Below, in pieces: positions 63,880 to 64,000 of a DNA stretch of 64,000 nt. The notes under the pieces are model-generated. The model was not told the DNA's origin, ran no database searches, and saw nothing but the letters and a program-made list of their open reading frames with translations. Source of the DNA: Lachnospiraceae bacterium (GTDB lineage Bacteria > Bacillota > Clostridia > Lachnospirales > Lachnospiraceae); contig JAFRIW010000056.1 of assembly GCA_017432565.1 (NCBI GenBank), positions 209,467-273,466 on the forward strand. Reading direction: 5' to 3'. Each line of letters begins with the position of its first letter. Within the stretch, counting starts at the first letter, position 1. Both the position numbers and the translations under genes were made by a program.

Positions 63880-64000
63880 GTCAAGGTCGAAATTCACAAT
63901 TGTAATCATTTCCTGCCTTGCAGGATTGATAGAGTTCAGGACATTGAAAACTGCATGACAAACAGAGCATCCGGCAGGGTGCTCTGAGGAACAGGATATA
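63880..64000 (+). other. Non-coding right edge, possible rRNA-operon leader
   Basis: No convincing reading frame is seen. ACATTGAAAACTGCATGA at 63941-63958 is very like the xxTTTGAAAACTGAA/ACATTGAAAACTG motif found before and between rRNA genes in Firmicutes. Near it lie a small hairpin (63912-63924) and a 9-base-pair stem (63964-63985) whose right arm holds TGCTCT, as in rRNA antitermination boxA. An rRNA operon may start just beyond the window, but no rRNA sequence itself is visible. Confidence 0.3.

Overview
The window looks like chromosome from a Gram-positive anaerobe of the Clostridia, most likely Lachnospiraceae. This rests on a YesM/YesN-type two-component system, ABC importers with lipoprotein binding proteins, pyruvate:ferredoxin oxidoreductase, the NfnAB transhydrogenase, Rex, a YfhO-family protein, a clostridial EF-G-like paralogue, AGGAGG ribosome sites and a GC content that looks to be in the mid-fifties by eye (not computed). 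The taxon is inferred. Coding density is very high. No gap exceeds 300 bases (the largest are 5113-5287, 27839-28055 and 63777-64000). I found no tRNA, CRISPR array, insertion sequence, phage gene or attachment site.

Region 1 (1-22502) is an accessory catabolic locus on the + strand, closed by a clear terminator. It holds a sugar isomerase-like TIM barrel (cut by the left edge), a Gfo/Idh/MocA dehydrogenase, a sensor kinase/AraC-type response regulator pair, a PPC-domain protein and an ABC sugar importer without its ATPase. These are followed by an RraA-type aldolase, a hydroxyacid dehydrogenase of the 3-hydroxyacyl-CoA/lambda-crystallin family, an IlvD/Edd dehydratase, pyruvate:ferredoxin oxidoreductase, a D-2-hydroxyacid dehydrogenase and a cytoplasmic beta-mannosidase. 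The run ends with a 4-hydroxybutyryl-CoA dehydratase-type radical enzyme, a MaoC hydratase and a second TIM-barrel epimerase. My reading is import of a beta-mannoside, hydrolysis inside the cell, then oxidation, dehydration and aldol cleavage to pyruvate and acetyl-CoA. The substrate and the role of the radical dehydratase are unknown, and this is the most novel part of the window.

Region 2 (22532-38362) holds yfhO with a small membrane protein, an aroA-tyrA operon on the - strand, leuS, a 5'-nucleotidase-like phosphoesterase, an EF-G-like GTPase, a GntR regulator coupled to icd, and an ABC-F ATPase on the - strand.

Region 3 (38402-63776) is mostly core housekeeping on the + strand: rex, alr, a CBS/CorC protein, yebC, ftsK, folD, a zinc-ribbon surface protein, nfnAB, phoH, ybeY, a MOP-type flippase, two flavoproteins, 5-formyl-THF cyclo-ligase, proA, larE-larB, a lactonase, aroC, tgt and yajC. 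The last 220 bases have no gene; they carry hairpins and a motif resembling rRNA-operon leaders and spacers.

Regulation visible in the sequence includes a Rex-like box overlapping the rex promoter, a perfect 14-base palindrome overlapping the -10 of the gntR-icd promoter, and terminators between most transcription units.
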